This document shows, piece by piece, positions 7,721-16,080 of a stretch of 64,000 nucleotides of DNA (positions within the stretch are counted from its first letter, which is position 1; the number at the start of each line of letters is the position of its first letter). Origin of the DNA: Saprospiraceae bacterium (GTDB lineage Bacteria > Bacteroidota > Bacteroidia > Chitinophagales > Saprospiraceae); contig JADLHT010000015.1 in assembly GCA_020848695.1 (NCBI GenBank), forward strand, positions 62,001 to 126,000. Direction: 5' to 3'. The translations under genes and the position numbers were made by a program. The notes under the pieces were generated by a model. That model was not told the origin of the DNA. It searched no databases and saw only the letters and a program-made list of their open reading frames with translations.

Positions 7721-9469
7721 ATGAACAAACGGGTAATCATCTGTCTGTCTATCTGGTTTTGCAGTCAATATGCATATAATCAGGGTGGTATTTTTTCAAA
7801 AATTACAGAAGTAAATGATCCAAGAATTGATAGTCTAAGTCAGATCTATAAGTATTATTTAGACCGCTTTCATTACGACAGTTCCATTATCCCACTGCTT
7901 CTTTTTATCGAATTAAATCTTGAAAACGAAGATGGAGATAGAGCACATTCCGGAAGATTTCAGCTAGCAAAAATTTATTATATTCTGGGATCCTACCCCA
8001 AAGCCGTTGAAAATCTGGAATATTGTCAGCTGTATTACAAACAGAACAATTTAAACCTGGATTATGTAAGAACCTGCCATTTACTCTCCTTTGTATATTA
8101 CAAAATGAATAATCCAGAGATGGCCCATTACTTCTTGGGACAAACGGAATTCGAAAAACCAACATCAAATAATCCACTCTGCAAGAACGAACATTTACTT
8201 CTGCAGGCAATACTATTAAAAGAATCAAACCTCCTTATTAATCTCGATAAACTTGAGTCCGCATTAAAATTTTCAAAAGAAAATAATCTGAAAGACTTGC
8301 AGGTTATGTGCTTTGAGGGATATGGAGACATTTATGCTCGAAACGATGAGCCTGTACTTGCCTGTTCCAAATACGAGAAATGCTTAGAGTTATGCCAGGA
8401 GTTACACTATCTGAATAACGAGGCACAGTTACTCTATAAAATTCATCTTTGCCTCAGCGCCCAAAAAAAATTTGAAGAAGCAAATACACTTCTATTAAAC
8501 TATATAGCAAAAAAGGACTCTCTTCAAAAAATTAATCAAAACGAAAATTTATTAAAATCTGAAAAAGTTTTTTCTAATAAAGTCCTTAGAAATGAAAAAA
8601 TTGAATTGGCACAGGACAACCGATTGCTTGAATTAAAATCAAGAAGATCTTCATTTGCAAATATTGGTCTTTTGATTACCGTAGCAGCAATCCTATTAGC
8701 AGTATTTCTAATTGTTCGTTTCTACATGCAAAAATTAAATACCAGCGAAATAATACTCAGACAGAACGAGCAGATTAATAAACAGAAAATCAAAGAGCTA
8801 GAAAATTCAATCAAACTCAATAATTTGGAGTCCATGATTAAGGGACAAGAAGAAGAAAGGGAAAGAATTGCCAAAGATCTCCATGACAGCCTTGGAGGTA
8901 TTTTATCAACAATCAAATTACGTTATGACAATCTTTCTCAGAGAGAGTTAAGTCCAGGTACTTTATCTGAAATTTCCAAGGTACATGATCTCATTGATGA
9001 AGCGTGCGCAGAAGTACGAAATATTTCATTTGACCTGAAACCCGGAGCTTTAGATGAATTGGGGCTTACCGAGGCTATACGGGACCTGCTTAATCGTTTT
9101 GAGAACAATAAAATAAATATCATCTTTCAGTCCTGGGGAATTGATTCAGAACTTCCGGTTGAACCAACTGTTTTAACACATATCTACCGTATTGTACAAG
9201 AATTAGTTAACAACTCGTCGAAATACTCTAAATCAAATGAGATTCTTGTTCAACTTATTCAAAACAAAGATCAATTGGAAATCATAGTTGAAGATGATGG
9301 AATAGGATTTGATGAGTCCAAAATCCAGAAAGGAATGGGTTTAGACAACATAAGATCCAGGGTTAACTATTTAAAAGGAGAGTTAAGCATTAAATCAGAA
9401 CCCAACAAAGGAACTTCTACCTATATCGTAATTCCTCTGGAGAATACAAATGTTTCTGACTTGCTCTAA
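7721..9469 (+). CDS. TPR histidine kinase (HisKA_3/NarX-like)
   Basis: Sensor kinase of 582 residues that phosphorylates the neighbouring NarL-type regulator. It opens with a signal peptide (RVIICLSIWFCSQYAYNQ), continues with a tetratricopeptide-like helical sensor region facing the periplasm (about 25-290), one membrane helix near 315-335 (IGLLITVAAILLAVFLIV), a coiled-coil linker, the HisKA_3 dimerisation helix with the phosphoacceptor His388 in ERIAKDLHDSLGG, and a HATPase domain with VQELVNNSSKYS (N box) and EDDGIGFDES. Family architecture is common in Bacteroidota. The ligand is unknown. Confidence 0.93.
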   Translation: MNKRVIICLSIWFCSQYAYNQGGIFSKITEVNDPRIDSLSQIYKYYLDRFHYDSSIIPLLLFIELNLENEDGDRAHSGRFQLAKIYYILGSYPKAVENLEYCQLYYKQNNLNLDYVRTCHLLSFVYYKMNNPEMAHYFLGQTEFEKPTSNNPLCKNEHLLLQAILLKESNLLINLDKLESALKFSKENNLKDLQVMCFEGYGDIYARNDEPVLACSKYEKCLELCQELHYLNNEAQLLYKIHLCLSAQKKFEEANTLLLNYIAKKDSLQKINQNENLLKSEKVFSNKVLRNEKIELAQDNRLLELKSRRSSFANIGLLITVAAILLAVFLIVRFYMQKLNTSEIILRQNEQINKQKIKELENSIKLNNLESMIKGQEEERERIAKDLHDSLGGILSTIKLRYDNLSQRELSPGTLSEISKVHDLIDEACAEVRNISFDLKPGALDELGLTEAIRDLLNRFENNKINIIFQSWGIDSELPVEPTVLTHIYRIVQELVNNSSKYSKSNEILVQLIQNKDQLEIIVEDDGIGFDESKIQKGMGLDNIRSRVNYLKGELSIKSEPNKGTSTYIVIPLENTNVSDLL

Positions 9470-9550
9470 AATACTAGGGAAAACCCTGAATTTTAGAAAA
9501 TCAGTATTTTCATTGAATATCAGGTAATGCTCACCCTGCATCTTTGTATC

Positions 9551-9832
9551 AACGAAACTGTTAAAAAGTTACCAGTCGTTGCTTGATTTGAATTTTTGAA
9601 ATGGGATCCAAAGAAAGGGCTTATCGCATAAAATGGTTTGGTTTATTATAATTTTAGGTAATTGCTTTTAACAATAATCAGTTCATGAGATAAATTAATG
9701 CTTCGCCCCTAAAACAGATAAGCCCTTCTTTGATTTAGTTTCCCTTGATTAAGTTGACTAAAAAATTAATTTGAAATAGGTTTTCCCAAAAATCAACCAA
9801 AGACTGTGATCCCAATCATGGTCTTTTTTTTT
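9551..9832 (+). ncRNA. candidate structured small RNA in a 363-bp gap
   Basis: The gap 9470-9832 has no ORF but is ordered like an RNA gene. CATCTTTG (9539-9546) is one base from the TAnnTTTG -7 box. Then AACGAaaCTG (9551-9560) pairs with CAGTCGTT (9573-9580); AAAGAAAGGGCTTATC (9610-9625) pairs with GATAAGCCCTTCTTT (9717-9731), one A bulged; inside that, GCATAA (9626) can pair with TTAATGC (9695). A Rho-independent terminator closes the unit at 9799-9832. I do not recognise a known family; a 6S-like RNA or a long 3' UTR of the kinase gene are alternatives. Confidence 0.4.
9799..9832 (+). terminator. Rho-independent terminator
   Basis: GACTGTGAT (9802-9810) pairs with ATCATGGTC (9815-9823) through 9 pairs, two of them G-U, around a CCCA loop, extended by A-T pairs and followed by a run of nine T (9824-9832). 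It points rightwards, 330 bases after the kinase stop, so it more likely ends a separate transcript. Confidence 0.75.
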
Positions 9833-10819
9833 CTAATCAATCATAAAGTTACAGCCTCTCAATTCTTCTTCTTGCAATCTACCTAATATCTCAAACTCTT
9901 TCCCATAGACAATTCCAGTATCATCAGTTTGAATAAAAGCACAAGTATCCACATTGGCTAGGTCAATAATATTAATTCTTCCCCTTTTGCAGGAAACCAA
10001 TAAACAAAAGGGATCATCAACCGAAACTGCAAGCACTCTCATCCAGGGCGGAGTACGGTACTTCATTCCATCATACGCATATGCCTGAGAAAACAGTTCT
10101 GTCATTCCATACTCCGAACAAATAACTGTATTTTTAAAAGACAATTTTAGCTGTTTATAAATTTGATTTTTGGATATCGAGCGCTTATCCGTTTTCATTC
10201 CTCCTGTTTCAATAATAATCATTTCTTTGTTACATTGAAATTCAAGCGCCCAGTCAAATAAGGCAAAACTGACACCAAATATGATGATTTTAACGGATGG
10301 GTCAGGTGGATTGAGTACAAAATTCGTTAATGAAAAAATATCATTAAAAATCATTGGTTGATTGCCATCATTATATTCACTGGACAAAGCATTAAGCATT
10401 TTAATCAACGACGAATTTGGGTTTTCAGAATAACCGGGCAAAAGTCCACAGAAGATAAATTTACTTTTAACGTTGCTAAGTATTAATTTACTAAATATAG
10501 CCAGTGTTATCTTATCGTACCAACTACTATTCTTAATATAGTGCCTTGATCTTATACTTCCAGAAGTTCCGGAAGATTCAAAATAATTCATACAATTCCA
10601 ATTCCCAGAAATAATTTGATGAGTCTTAAAAAATTGAATCGGCAGAAAAGGAATTTCTTCAATTGTATGAATTTTTAATATATCTCTTTTTAATAATTTA
10701 ATATATTGATTGTAAATTGGATTATGCTCAGCTTGAAATTGAAAAATTTCAATACATAGCTTATTAAAATCTATTTCCCTAAGGTTTATTATTCTTGAAT
10801 AAATGTTATTCAATTGCAT
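9833..10819 (-). CDS. LuxE-like acyl-protein synthetase / CoA-ligase-family protein
   Basis: A 328-residue member of the adenylate-forming superfamily close to LuxE, which activates a fatty acid as acyl-AMP and passes it to a protein or carrier. The signature YFESSGTSGSIRSRH near residue 80 is the nucleotide-binding loop; IIIETGGMKTDKRS near 205 and SEYGMTELFSQAY near 235 are further superfamily motifs; TDDTGIVYGKEFEILGRL near the end is the hinge region. It follows purM by 36 bases on the same strand. In Bacteroidota these genes are usually annotated as acyltransferases, and the true acceptor is unknown. No signal peptide. Confidence 0.8.
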   Translation of the reverse strand: MQLNNIYSRIINLREIDFNKLCIEIFQFQAEHNPIYNQYIKLLKRDILKIHTIEEIPFLPIQFFKTHQIISGNWNCMNYFESSGTSGSIRSRHYIKNSSWYDKITLAIFSKLILSNVKSKFIFCGLLPGYSENPNSSLIKMLNALSSEYNDGNQPMIFNDIFSLTNFVLNPPDPSVKIIIFGVSFALFDWALEFQCNKEMIIIETGGMKTDKRSISKNQIYKQLKLSFKNTVICSEYGMTELFSQAYAYDGMKYRTPPWMRVLAVSVDDPFCLLVSCKRGRINIIDLANVDTCAFIQTDDTGIVYGKEFEILGRLQEEELRGCNFMID

Positions 10820-10855
10820 TAGCTGTTCATTTTAGATTCGATGAATCAGCAATGG

Positions 10856-12022
10856 TCAATAAAAATATTGTGACTGACCGGTCTTAATGACTATTTCTTC
10901 TTTATGATATTCCTCTGTATAACCGATAACTTTTGCAGAAATGTTATACAACTTCGCAATATCTATTAATGAATTCACATATTGTGGTTCAATATAAACT
11001 TCCAATCGATGTCCCATATTGTAGACCTGATACAATTCTTGCTCCGAACATAAGCTAAGAGCTTTAAGCATTTCAAAGACCGGTGGAACTTCAAATAAAT
11101 TATCCTTTACAATCTTAAGTTTTTTAATAAATTTTTTAACTTTTGTTTGGGCACCTCCTGTACAATGAATAATTCCTTGAACATGAGATCTATGTTCAGC
11201 TAAAATATTTCGAATCAGAGGAAGATAAGTTCGTGTTGGAGAAAGCAGCAACTTACCAATTTCAAATTCTTTACTATTCGATGTATAGTAATCCTTTAAC
11301 TTGTACTTACCTGTATATTGAAAAGATGGATTCGTCTCCGGCGAACAAGATTCAGGGTAATCAGTGAGATATGACTTATCAAGAATATCATGCCTTGCCG
11401 CAGTAAGCCCATTAGATCCTATTCCACTGTTGTATTCATTTTCATAACTGGCAAGACCCGAGGATTCAAATCCTACTATCGATGCACCGGGGCGAATATT
11501 GATCGAAACAACTTCATCCCTTTTAATCCTTGCGAACGCTGTTATACCAACATCTATAGTACGTACAATATCCCCGACATCGGCTGTTTCCCCTCCTCCG
11601 GAATAAATATCTATTCCCAATTTCTGAAGTTGATCGAGTAAATTTTGAGTTGAATAAACGATTCTTTCAATGATTTCACCAGGAATTAAATGCTTGTTTC
11701 TCCCAATTGTTGAAGATATCACAATATTGTTAATAACTCCAGCACAAGCAAGATCATCAATGTTCATTACCAGTGCATCCTGAGCGATACCATCCCAAAT
11801 ACTTATATCATTGGTTTCCTTCCAATATAAATAAGCAAGAGAAGTCTTTGTACCTGCTGTATCAGCATGTATGATGTTACAATAATCTTCGGATCCTGCA
11901 CTGAGATCTGGAAGAATTTTACAAAATGCATTTGGAAAAAGGCCTTTGTCAAGTTTAGTGATTGCTTTATGGATTTCTTCCTTACTGGCAGACACTCCTA
12001 AGCCTTCATATCGATTGGTCAT
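10856..12022 (-). CDS. purM: phosphoribosylformylglycinamidine cyclo-ligase (AIR synthetase)
   Basis: ATP-dependent ring closure of FGAM to AIR in purine synthesis. At 388 residues it is the longer Bacteroidota form. It starts RYEGLGVSASKEEIHKAI, has the ATP-binding DTAGTKTSLAYLYW near residue 55, AQDALVMNIDDLACAG near 85, and SGGGETADVGDIVRTIDVG near 150; the C-terminal half carries IHCTGGAQTKVKKF. In the second motif the usual Gly of ADGAGTK is Thr here. A TAtcTTTG promoter box lies 15 bases upstream of the ATG. The neighbour behind it is a LuxE-like gene, an unusual partner for a purine gene. Confidence 0.9.
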   Translation of the reverse strand: MTNRYEGLGVSASKEEIHKAITKLDKGLFPNAFCKILPDLSAGSEDYCNIIHADTAGTKTSLAYLYWKETNDISIWDGIAQDALVMNIDDLACAGVINNIVISSTIGRNKHLIPGEIIERIVYSTQNLLDQLQKLGIDIYSGGGETADVGDIVRTIDVGITAFARIKRDEVVSINIRPGASIVGFESSGLASYENEYNSGIGSNGLTAARHDILDKSYLTDYPESCSPETNPSFQYTGKYKLKDYYTSNSKEFEIGKLLLSPTRTYLPLIRNILAEHRSHVQGIIHCTGGAQTKVKKFIKKLKIVKDNLFEVPPVFEMLKALSLCSEQELYQVYNMGHRLEVYIEPQYVNSLIDIAKLYNISAKVIGYTEEYHKEEIVIKTGQSQYFY

Positions 12023-12037
12023 AAATAGAACTTATCA

Positions 12038-12045
12038 CAAAGATA
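12038..12045 (-). promoter_or_regulatory. -7 box of purM
   Basis: On the minus strand TATCTTTG is an exact TAnnTTTG match, 15 bases before the purM ATG at 12022. TTGA (complement of 12064-12067) stands 18 bases upstream as a possible -33 element. Confidence 0.55.
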
Positions 12046-12182
12046 ACAAATGAAAAAAAAAAATCAATGAATTGCTTATTATTATATTGATAATCAAATA
12101 ATTAGTAGTAATTTTTATGAAAAGCCGTAAAAATTTTAATGATTTCTGTGTCCTATTCTTAAAACTGAAAAAAAAATCATTG

Positions 12183-12190
12183 TATTTTTG
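12183..12190 (+). promoter_or_regulatory. -7 box of the JmjC-like gene
   Basis: TATTTTTG fits TAnnTTTG and lies 21 bases before the ATG at 12212. Its presence argues against starting the protein at the TTG at 12188, which sits inside the box. Confidence 0.5.
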
Positions 12191-12211
12191 TATAGAATTC
12201 TCATTTTAAAA

Positions 12212-13051
12212 ATGAATTTAGTTCAAGTAGAAAGAGTTTCCGGAATTACTCCTGAAAGATTTAAAGCAGAATATCTCTCGCTTAAAAAACCGGTTGTTTT
12301 CACCGATTTAATTGACTCATGGCCTGCGAAAAACAAATGGACCTGGGATTATTTAATTCAAAATTTCGGAGAGGTGATGGTTCCAGTTGCAGATCCAAGT
12401 TTTTCCAAGGCAGGAAAGAATTATCTCAACGCTTCTTTAAAAATGAAATTTGGCGAGTATCTTCAGTTAATTAGAGAAAAACCAGTTGATCTCAGAATAT
12501 TTCTATTCAATATTTTAAAAAATATTCCGGAGTTAGCTGAAGATATCAGACCTTTGACCATCATGGATGGATTTTTAGATGATTATCCATTTATGTTCTT
12601 TGGCGGCAAGGGCTCTTATACGAAAATTCATTATGATATTGATTGTTCAAATGTGTTTTTAACACAATTTCTAACTCGCAAGAGGGTGTTGCTTTTTAAT
12701 CAAAATCAGTCAAAATTTCTACACCATCTGCCATTCACCGTAGCTTGTGAAGTTGATATGATTGATCCTGATGAAAACAAATTTCCGTCTTTAAGACAAA
12801 TTGAAGGGTACGAAACCACTCTAACACATGGAGAAACTTTATTTATTCCAAGTGAAGTCTGGCACCATATTGAATACACAGATGCAGGTTTTTCTTTAGC
12901 CTTAAGAGCTAATAATTCAGTGAGATTAAGAATGAAAGGTGCTTATAAAATTGCAAGAAGTTTTCTCGTGGACAGAGGAATGAATCACTTATTGGGATCG
13001 CGATGGGCCAATATGAAGCTTGCATTTGCCAGAGCAAGAGCTCACCATTAA
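12212..13051 (+). CDS. cupin/JmjC-like Fe(II)/2-oxoglutarate oxygenase
   Basis: A 279-residue protein of the cupin-8/JmjC-like family, which hydroxylates proteins or other substrates using Fe(II) and 2-oxoglutarate. The N-terminal PVVFTDLIDSWPAKNKWTWDYL is the typical family opening. The metal site is visible: HYD at residues 140-142 gives His and Asp, and HH at 218-219 gives the distal His within FIPSEVWHHIEY. After the core, a basic C-terminal stretch (RMKGAYKIARSF, RARAHH) follows. It stands alone between divergent purM and convergent genes. Substrate unknown. Confidence 0.88.
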   Translation: MNLVQVERVSGITPERFKAEYLSLKKPVVFTDLIDSWPAKNKWTWDYLIQNFGEVMVPVADPSFSKAGKNYLNASLKMKFGEYLQLIREKPVDLRIFLFNILKNIPELAEDIRPLTIMDGFLDDYPFMFFGGKGSYTKIHYDIDCSNVFLTQFLTRKRVLLFNQNQSKFLHHLPFTVACEVDMIDPDENKFPSLRQIEGYETTLTHGETLFIPSEVWHHIEYTDAGFSLALRANNSVRLRMKGAYKIARSFLVDRGMNHLLGSRWANMKLAFARARAHH

Positions 13052-13350
13052 ATAAAATATGAATTTACACTCAAACTTTCTAAATCTGGCTTAAGACCAA
13101 ATTTCGGGATTAAAATTCAAATACCAATCTTAATTACTTAATATTCAAACACTTAGTTACAACTCTTTATTCAATATAATGTCAAATATGTTCGCGATAA
13201 AATATTCCTTGGATACCTTATTGTATTGGACTTTTTAACATTCATTACTAAACTCAACTGCATAATTTAGGCTTTATTATATTGGCATAAAAATTGATAT
13301 ATTCACTTCAAGGAACAAAACCGATTGTTATTGTTAAAACCAAACTGTCG
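13052..13350. other. gene-free stretch before an orphan terminator
   Basis: About 300 AT-rich bases with no believable ORF. A weak -7-like TATATTGG near 13278 could start a short transcript ending at the terminator at 13351-13378, but support is thin. Confidence 0.3.
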
Positions 13351-13378
13351 ATCCTATGCAATATGCATGGGATTTTTT
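13351..13378 (+). terminator. Rho-independent terminator
   Basis: ATCCTATGC (13351-13359) pairs with GCATGGGAT (13365-13373), nine pairs with one T-G wobble, loop AATAT, followed by five T. It is oriented rightwards 300 bases after the JmjC-like gene. Confidence 0.7.
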
Positions 13379-13390
13379 ATAGGTTGAATT

Positions 13391-13831
13391 TTATTTTAAT
13401 TTCTTTATCATTTTGAAGTGAGGAATTCCTACTTCAAAAAATTTATTACCCTGAATAGAATAAGCTAGTTTCCTATAAAAGTCAACCGCAGATTCCCTGG
13501 CGTTCAACTCAATAAAAGTATAGTTATTTTGCTCTGCCCATTTCTCAGCATTACATATTAGTAATGTTCCACATCCTCTAGATTGAAAAGGATCATCTAT
13601 TGCAACCTGTCTCATTTTTAAAGTATCTTCTTTAATTTTTTTAAAAACAAGGCATCCTACAATCCCTTGAGTGGTATCTTTAAGGACAAAATGAAATTGA
13701 TTAAACTCTTCTTCAATTTGAGATTCTACAAACTCTAAACCAAGAGGAATTCTTAATATTCGATTTCTTAATCCCAATGCTTCATCATATTCTGGACTAG
13801 CAAATTCTATTTCTTGAAATAATAGATTCAT
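13391..13831 (-). CDS. GNAT-family N-acetyltransferase
   Basis: A 146-residue acetyl-CoA-dependent acetyltransferase of the GNAT fold. The acetyl-CoA-binding motif A is visible as MRQVAIDDPFQSRGCGTLLICNAE (pattern Q/RxxGxG/A) near residues 73-95, followed by the beta-strand TFIELNARESAVDFYRKLAYS. It resembles the ElaA/YjcF-like subgroup (IPLGLEFVESQIEEE near residue 30). The start overlaps the stop of the HMG-CoA-lyase-like gene by 4 bases, indicating coupled translation. Substrate unknown. Confidence 0.85.
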   Translation of the reverse strand: MNLLFQEIEFASPEYDEALGLRNRILRIPLGLEFVESQIEEEFNQFHFVLKDTTQGIVGCLVFKKIKEDTLKMRQVAIDDPFQSRGCGTLLICNAEKWAEQNNYTFIELNARESAVDFYRKLAYSIQGNKFFEVGIPHFKMIKKLK

Positions 13832-14697
13832 TCGAAATGATTCTTAAAGACCTGTGATGAATACTGCATTGCATTCTGAAACAATTGTTGATCAATGCCT
13901 GTATTAAATTTATCTTTACTAAAAAACTCAACCAAATTCTCTGTTGCCATATTACCAGTAAGCTCGTCTTTTGCCATGGGGCATCCCCCAAAACCTCGTA
14001 TAGCTCCATCAAATCTTGTACATCCTGCCAGACAAGCCGCTTCAATTTTATTTCTCCATGCAGTTGGTGTCGTATGAAAGTGAGCACCAATTTCAAATTC
14101 AGGAAAAGAAGGTAAGATATTTTCAAATACATAATAAATGCTTTCGGGATTGGCAACTCCAATCGTATCTGATAAGGCAAATATTTTACAACCGTATTCT
14201 CCCAGTTCATAAATATACTTAGATAGAATATCAGCATTCCACTCATCACCATAAGGATTTCCGAATGCCATAGATAGGTAAATAATTAATTCCTTATTAC
14301 TCTTGACACATAGATCAAGTATTGACCTTACTCTATCTTTAGATTGCAGTATTGTACTGTTGGTATTTCGTATCTGAAAGGTCTCTGATATCGAAAACGG
14401 AAATCCTAAATTGCGAATTGAAGGATATTCAAGAGTCTCTTCCGCACCTCGTCGATTAGCAACAATTGCCAGCAATTTAGTAGTCGAATTAGTAAGATCT
14501 AATTTTTGAATCACTTCATGAGTATCTGCCATTTGTGGAATAGCCTTAGCAGAAACAAATGAGCCAAAATCCAAAGAATCAAATCCAACTTGCAGGAGCT
14601 TTTGCAAATATTGAACTTTAATGTCAGTAGGAATAAAATAGCTCAATCCCTGCATTGCATCACGAGGGCATTCAATTAACTTAATCTTCTGTCGCAT
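13828..14697 (-). CDS. hydroxymethylglutaryl-CoA lyase-like enzyme
   Basis: Member of the HMG-CoA lyase/DRE-TIM metallolyase family, which cleaves HMG-CoA to acetoacetate and acetyl-CoA in leucine breakdown. Residues 8-16, ECPRDAMQG, hold the catalytic Arg-Asp (usually PRDGLQ); GAHFHTT near residue 205 provides metal-binding His; GGCPMAKDELTGNMATE near 240 carries the catalytic Cys loop. The 289-residue length is normal. It is first in a two-gene unit with the GNAT gene. A related aldolase function is possible, but the GGCP loop favours HMG-CoA lyase. Confidence 0.88.
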   Translation of the reverse strand: MRQKIKLIECPRDAMQGLSYFIPTDIKVQYLQKLLQVGFDSLDFGSFVSAKAIPQMADTHEVIQKLDLTNSTTKLLAIVANRRGAEETLEYPSIRNLGFPFSISETFQIRNTNSTILQSKDRVRSILDLCVKSNKELIIYLSMAFGNPYGDEWNADILSKYIYELGEYGCKIFALSDTIGVANPESIYYVFENILPSFPEFEIGAHFHTTPTAWRNKIEAACLAGCTRFDGAIRGFGGCPMAKDELTGNMATENLVEFFSKDKFNTGIDQQLFQNAMQYSSQVFKNHFE

Positions 14698-14707
14698 TCA
14701 GTTAGTG

Positions 14708-14715
14708 CAAATTTA
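14708..14715 (-). promoter_or_regulatory. -7 box of the HMG-CoA-lyase-like gene
   Basis: Minus-strand TAAATTTG, an exact TAnnTTTG match, ending 10 bases before the ATG at 14697. Confidence 0.5.
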
Positions 14716-14774
14716 ACTCACATTTAAAACAATCGGTTCATACATTTACACTTTAATTTAACTTAGCTAATTAA

Positions 14775-14987
14775 ATGAATAAAAAAAGTCTTTTCTTGAT
14801 TATTGGCTTTCTACTTTTTGTTATTTCAATACTTGGTTTTATATTAAATTTAGTAGGAATTTCGTTAATCATTTTTAAACCAATAGATGATTTGGGTTAT
14901 CTAATAAGTAGTCTGATCAAATTTATTCTTTTGTCCATTGGAATATGCCTGGTTTACTATGCTCAGATTGTCAAATTTAAACATTAA
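14775..14987 (+). CDS. small two-helix membrane protein
   Basis: A 70-residue frame starting at ATG 14775 with two long hydrophobic segments (LFLIIGFLLFVISILGFIL and LIKFILLSIGICLVYYA) and a basic C-terminus (KFKH). It has a clear start, sensible composition and no competing frame, so it is probably a real inner-membrane protein. I recognise no family. It precedes the TonB-like gene by 75 bases on the same strand. Confidence 0.6.
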   Translation: MNKKSLFLIIGFLLFVISILGFILNLVGISLIIFKPIDDLGYLISSLIKFILLSIGICLVYYAQIVKFKH

Positions 14988-15062
14988 GAAAATATTACAT
15001 ATAAATAGATAATAAGTCAAAAGTTTAAACGTAATTTTACAATCTAATTAACCGGATATAAA

Positions 15063-16061
15063 ATGCATTCCTTTTTTAGTTATAATTCGACAGTAGAAGC
15101 AAATAATTTACGTGGAAGAATGATATCCGCAATTCTTCATCTCCTTCTGCTTTTGATATTTTTCTTCTTTAACTTTGAAGTAAAACCTCCTGAAGATCCT
15201 GATGCTCCTCCCTACGTGAGCTTGGTTCAGTTCATTCCTGCTCCGGAAATGGTAGAATATGAAAACGGCGGTGGGTCAAAAGGAAAAGAAGGGCTGGAAA
15301 CGAAAGAAGGAGGCTCGCAAGGAGAATCTAAAGAAACTCCTACCCCACAACCGACTGAAGAAAGCAAAGTTAAAGATGTACCAATTGAAGAATTACCCAA
15401 GCCCAGCACACCGGCTCCCAAGCCCGTTGTAACTTCTGAACCAGATGTTGTTACACTACCAAGCCCTCCAAAAGTTCCACCTGTCAGTAAGCCTTCTGAA
15501 AACAATACTTCAACAACAAACACGCCAACAAACCCTATACCCTCTACGCCGACCAGACCTACAAATAGCGGGTCTAATGGCGATGATGACACTCCAGGGA
15601 GTGGAGGTTCAGGAACAGGTTCCGGATCAGGTCAAGGAAGCGGTGATGCCGGCACAGGTTCAGGAACAGGCGCAGGCGGAGGTAGTGGTACCGGCGGTGG
15701 CGGTGGCACCGGAGGTGGCCAAGGAAGCGGAACAGGGACAGGCACAGGTGATGGAGTTGGTGTAGATTTTGAAAGCACAGGACCATTAAAAAGAAAAAGA
15801 GATGTTTGCTCTATAAGCCCAGGCACCTTAGCCGGAAACGTAGTGCAGGAAGTTGCCTTTAACATCTGTATAAACAGAGCCGGAAATATTACTTACATTA
15901 ATTACAATTCTAAAGCTTCGAAAACCAGAGACGTAAAGTTTGTAAAAAATGCAATGAACGTCCAAAGAAGCTGTAGATATCAGCCAAATCCATCTGCTCC
16001 TTTCAAAGAATGTGGTGTTGTTTTTTTTAAAGTAGGCGCGAATATCCAACGGATAAATTAA
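15063..16061 (+). CDS. TonB-like energy transducer with long Gly-rich linker
   Basis: A 332-residue protein with one N-terminal membrane anchor (ISAILHLLLLLIFFFFNF, residues 22-39), a Pro/Glu/Lys-rich stretch (about 90-175), a 60-residue Gly/Ser/Thr repeat (about 180-238), and a compact C-terminal domain (about 240-332) with four Cys. This layout is that of TonB/TolA-type proteins that span the periplasm and energise outer-membrane receptors; the end FKVGANIQ and the segment FNICINRAGNITYINYNSKA resemble the TonB_C fold. The Gly-rich coding stretch is markedly GC-rich against its surroundings. The several TonB receptors in this window would need such a partner. Confidence 0.7.
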   Translation: MHSFFSYNSTVEANNLRGRMISAILHLLLLLIFFFFNFEVKPPEDPDAPPYVSLVQFIPAPEMVEYENGGGSKGKEGLETKEGGSQGESKETPTPQPTEESKVKDVPIEELPKPSTPAPKPVVTSEPDVVTLPSPPKVPPVSKPSENNTSTTNTPTNPIPSTPTRPTNSGSNGDDDTPGSGGSGTGSGSGQGSGDAGTGSGTGAGGGSGTGGGGGTGGGQGSGTGTGTGDGVGVDFESTGPLKRKRDVCSISPGTLAGNVVQEVAFNICINRAGNITYINYNSKASKTRDVKFVKNAMNVQRSCRYQPNPSAPFKECGVVFFKVGANIQRIN

Positions 16062-16080
16062 TAAAATTCAATCAACTTTA

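Noticed and set aside
13797-14252. 151-codon minus-strand frame across the HMG-CoA-lyase-like gene
   Set aside because: Overlaps a gene with full family motifs in another frame; composition is not protein-like.
15227-15865. Long antisense ORFs rich in Pro, Val and Ser across the TonB-like gene
   Set aside because: They mirror the Gly-rich repeat of the real gene on the other strand and in other frames; no start context or family.
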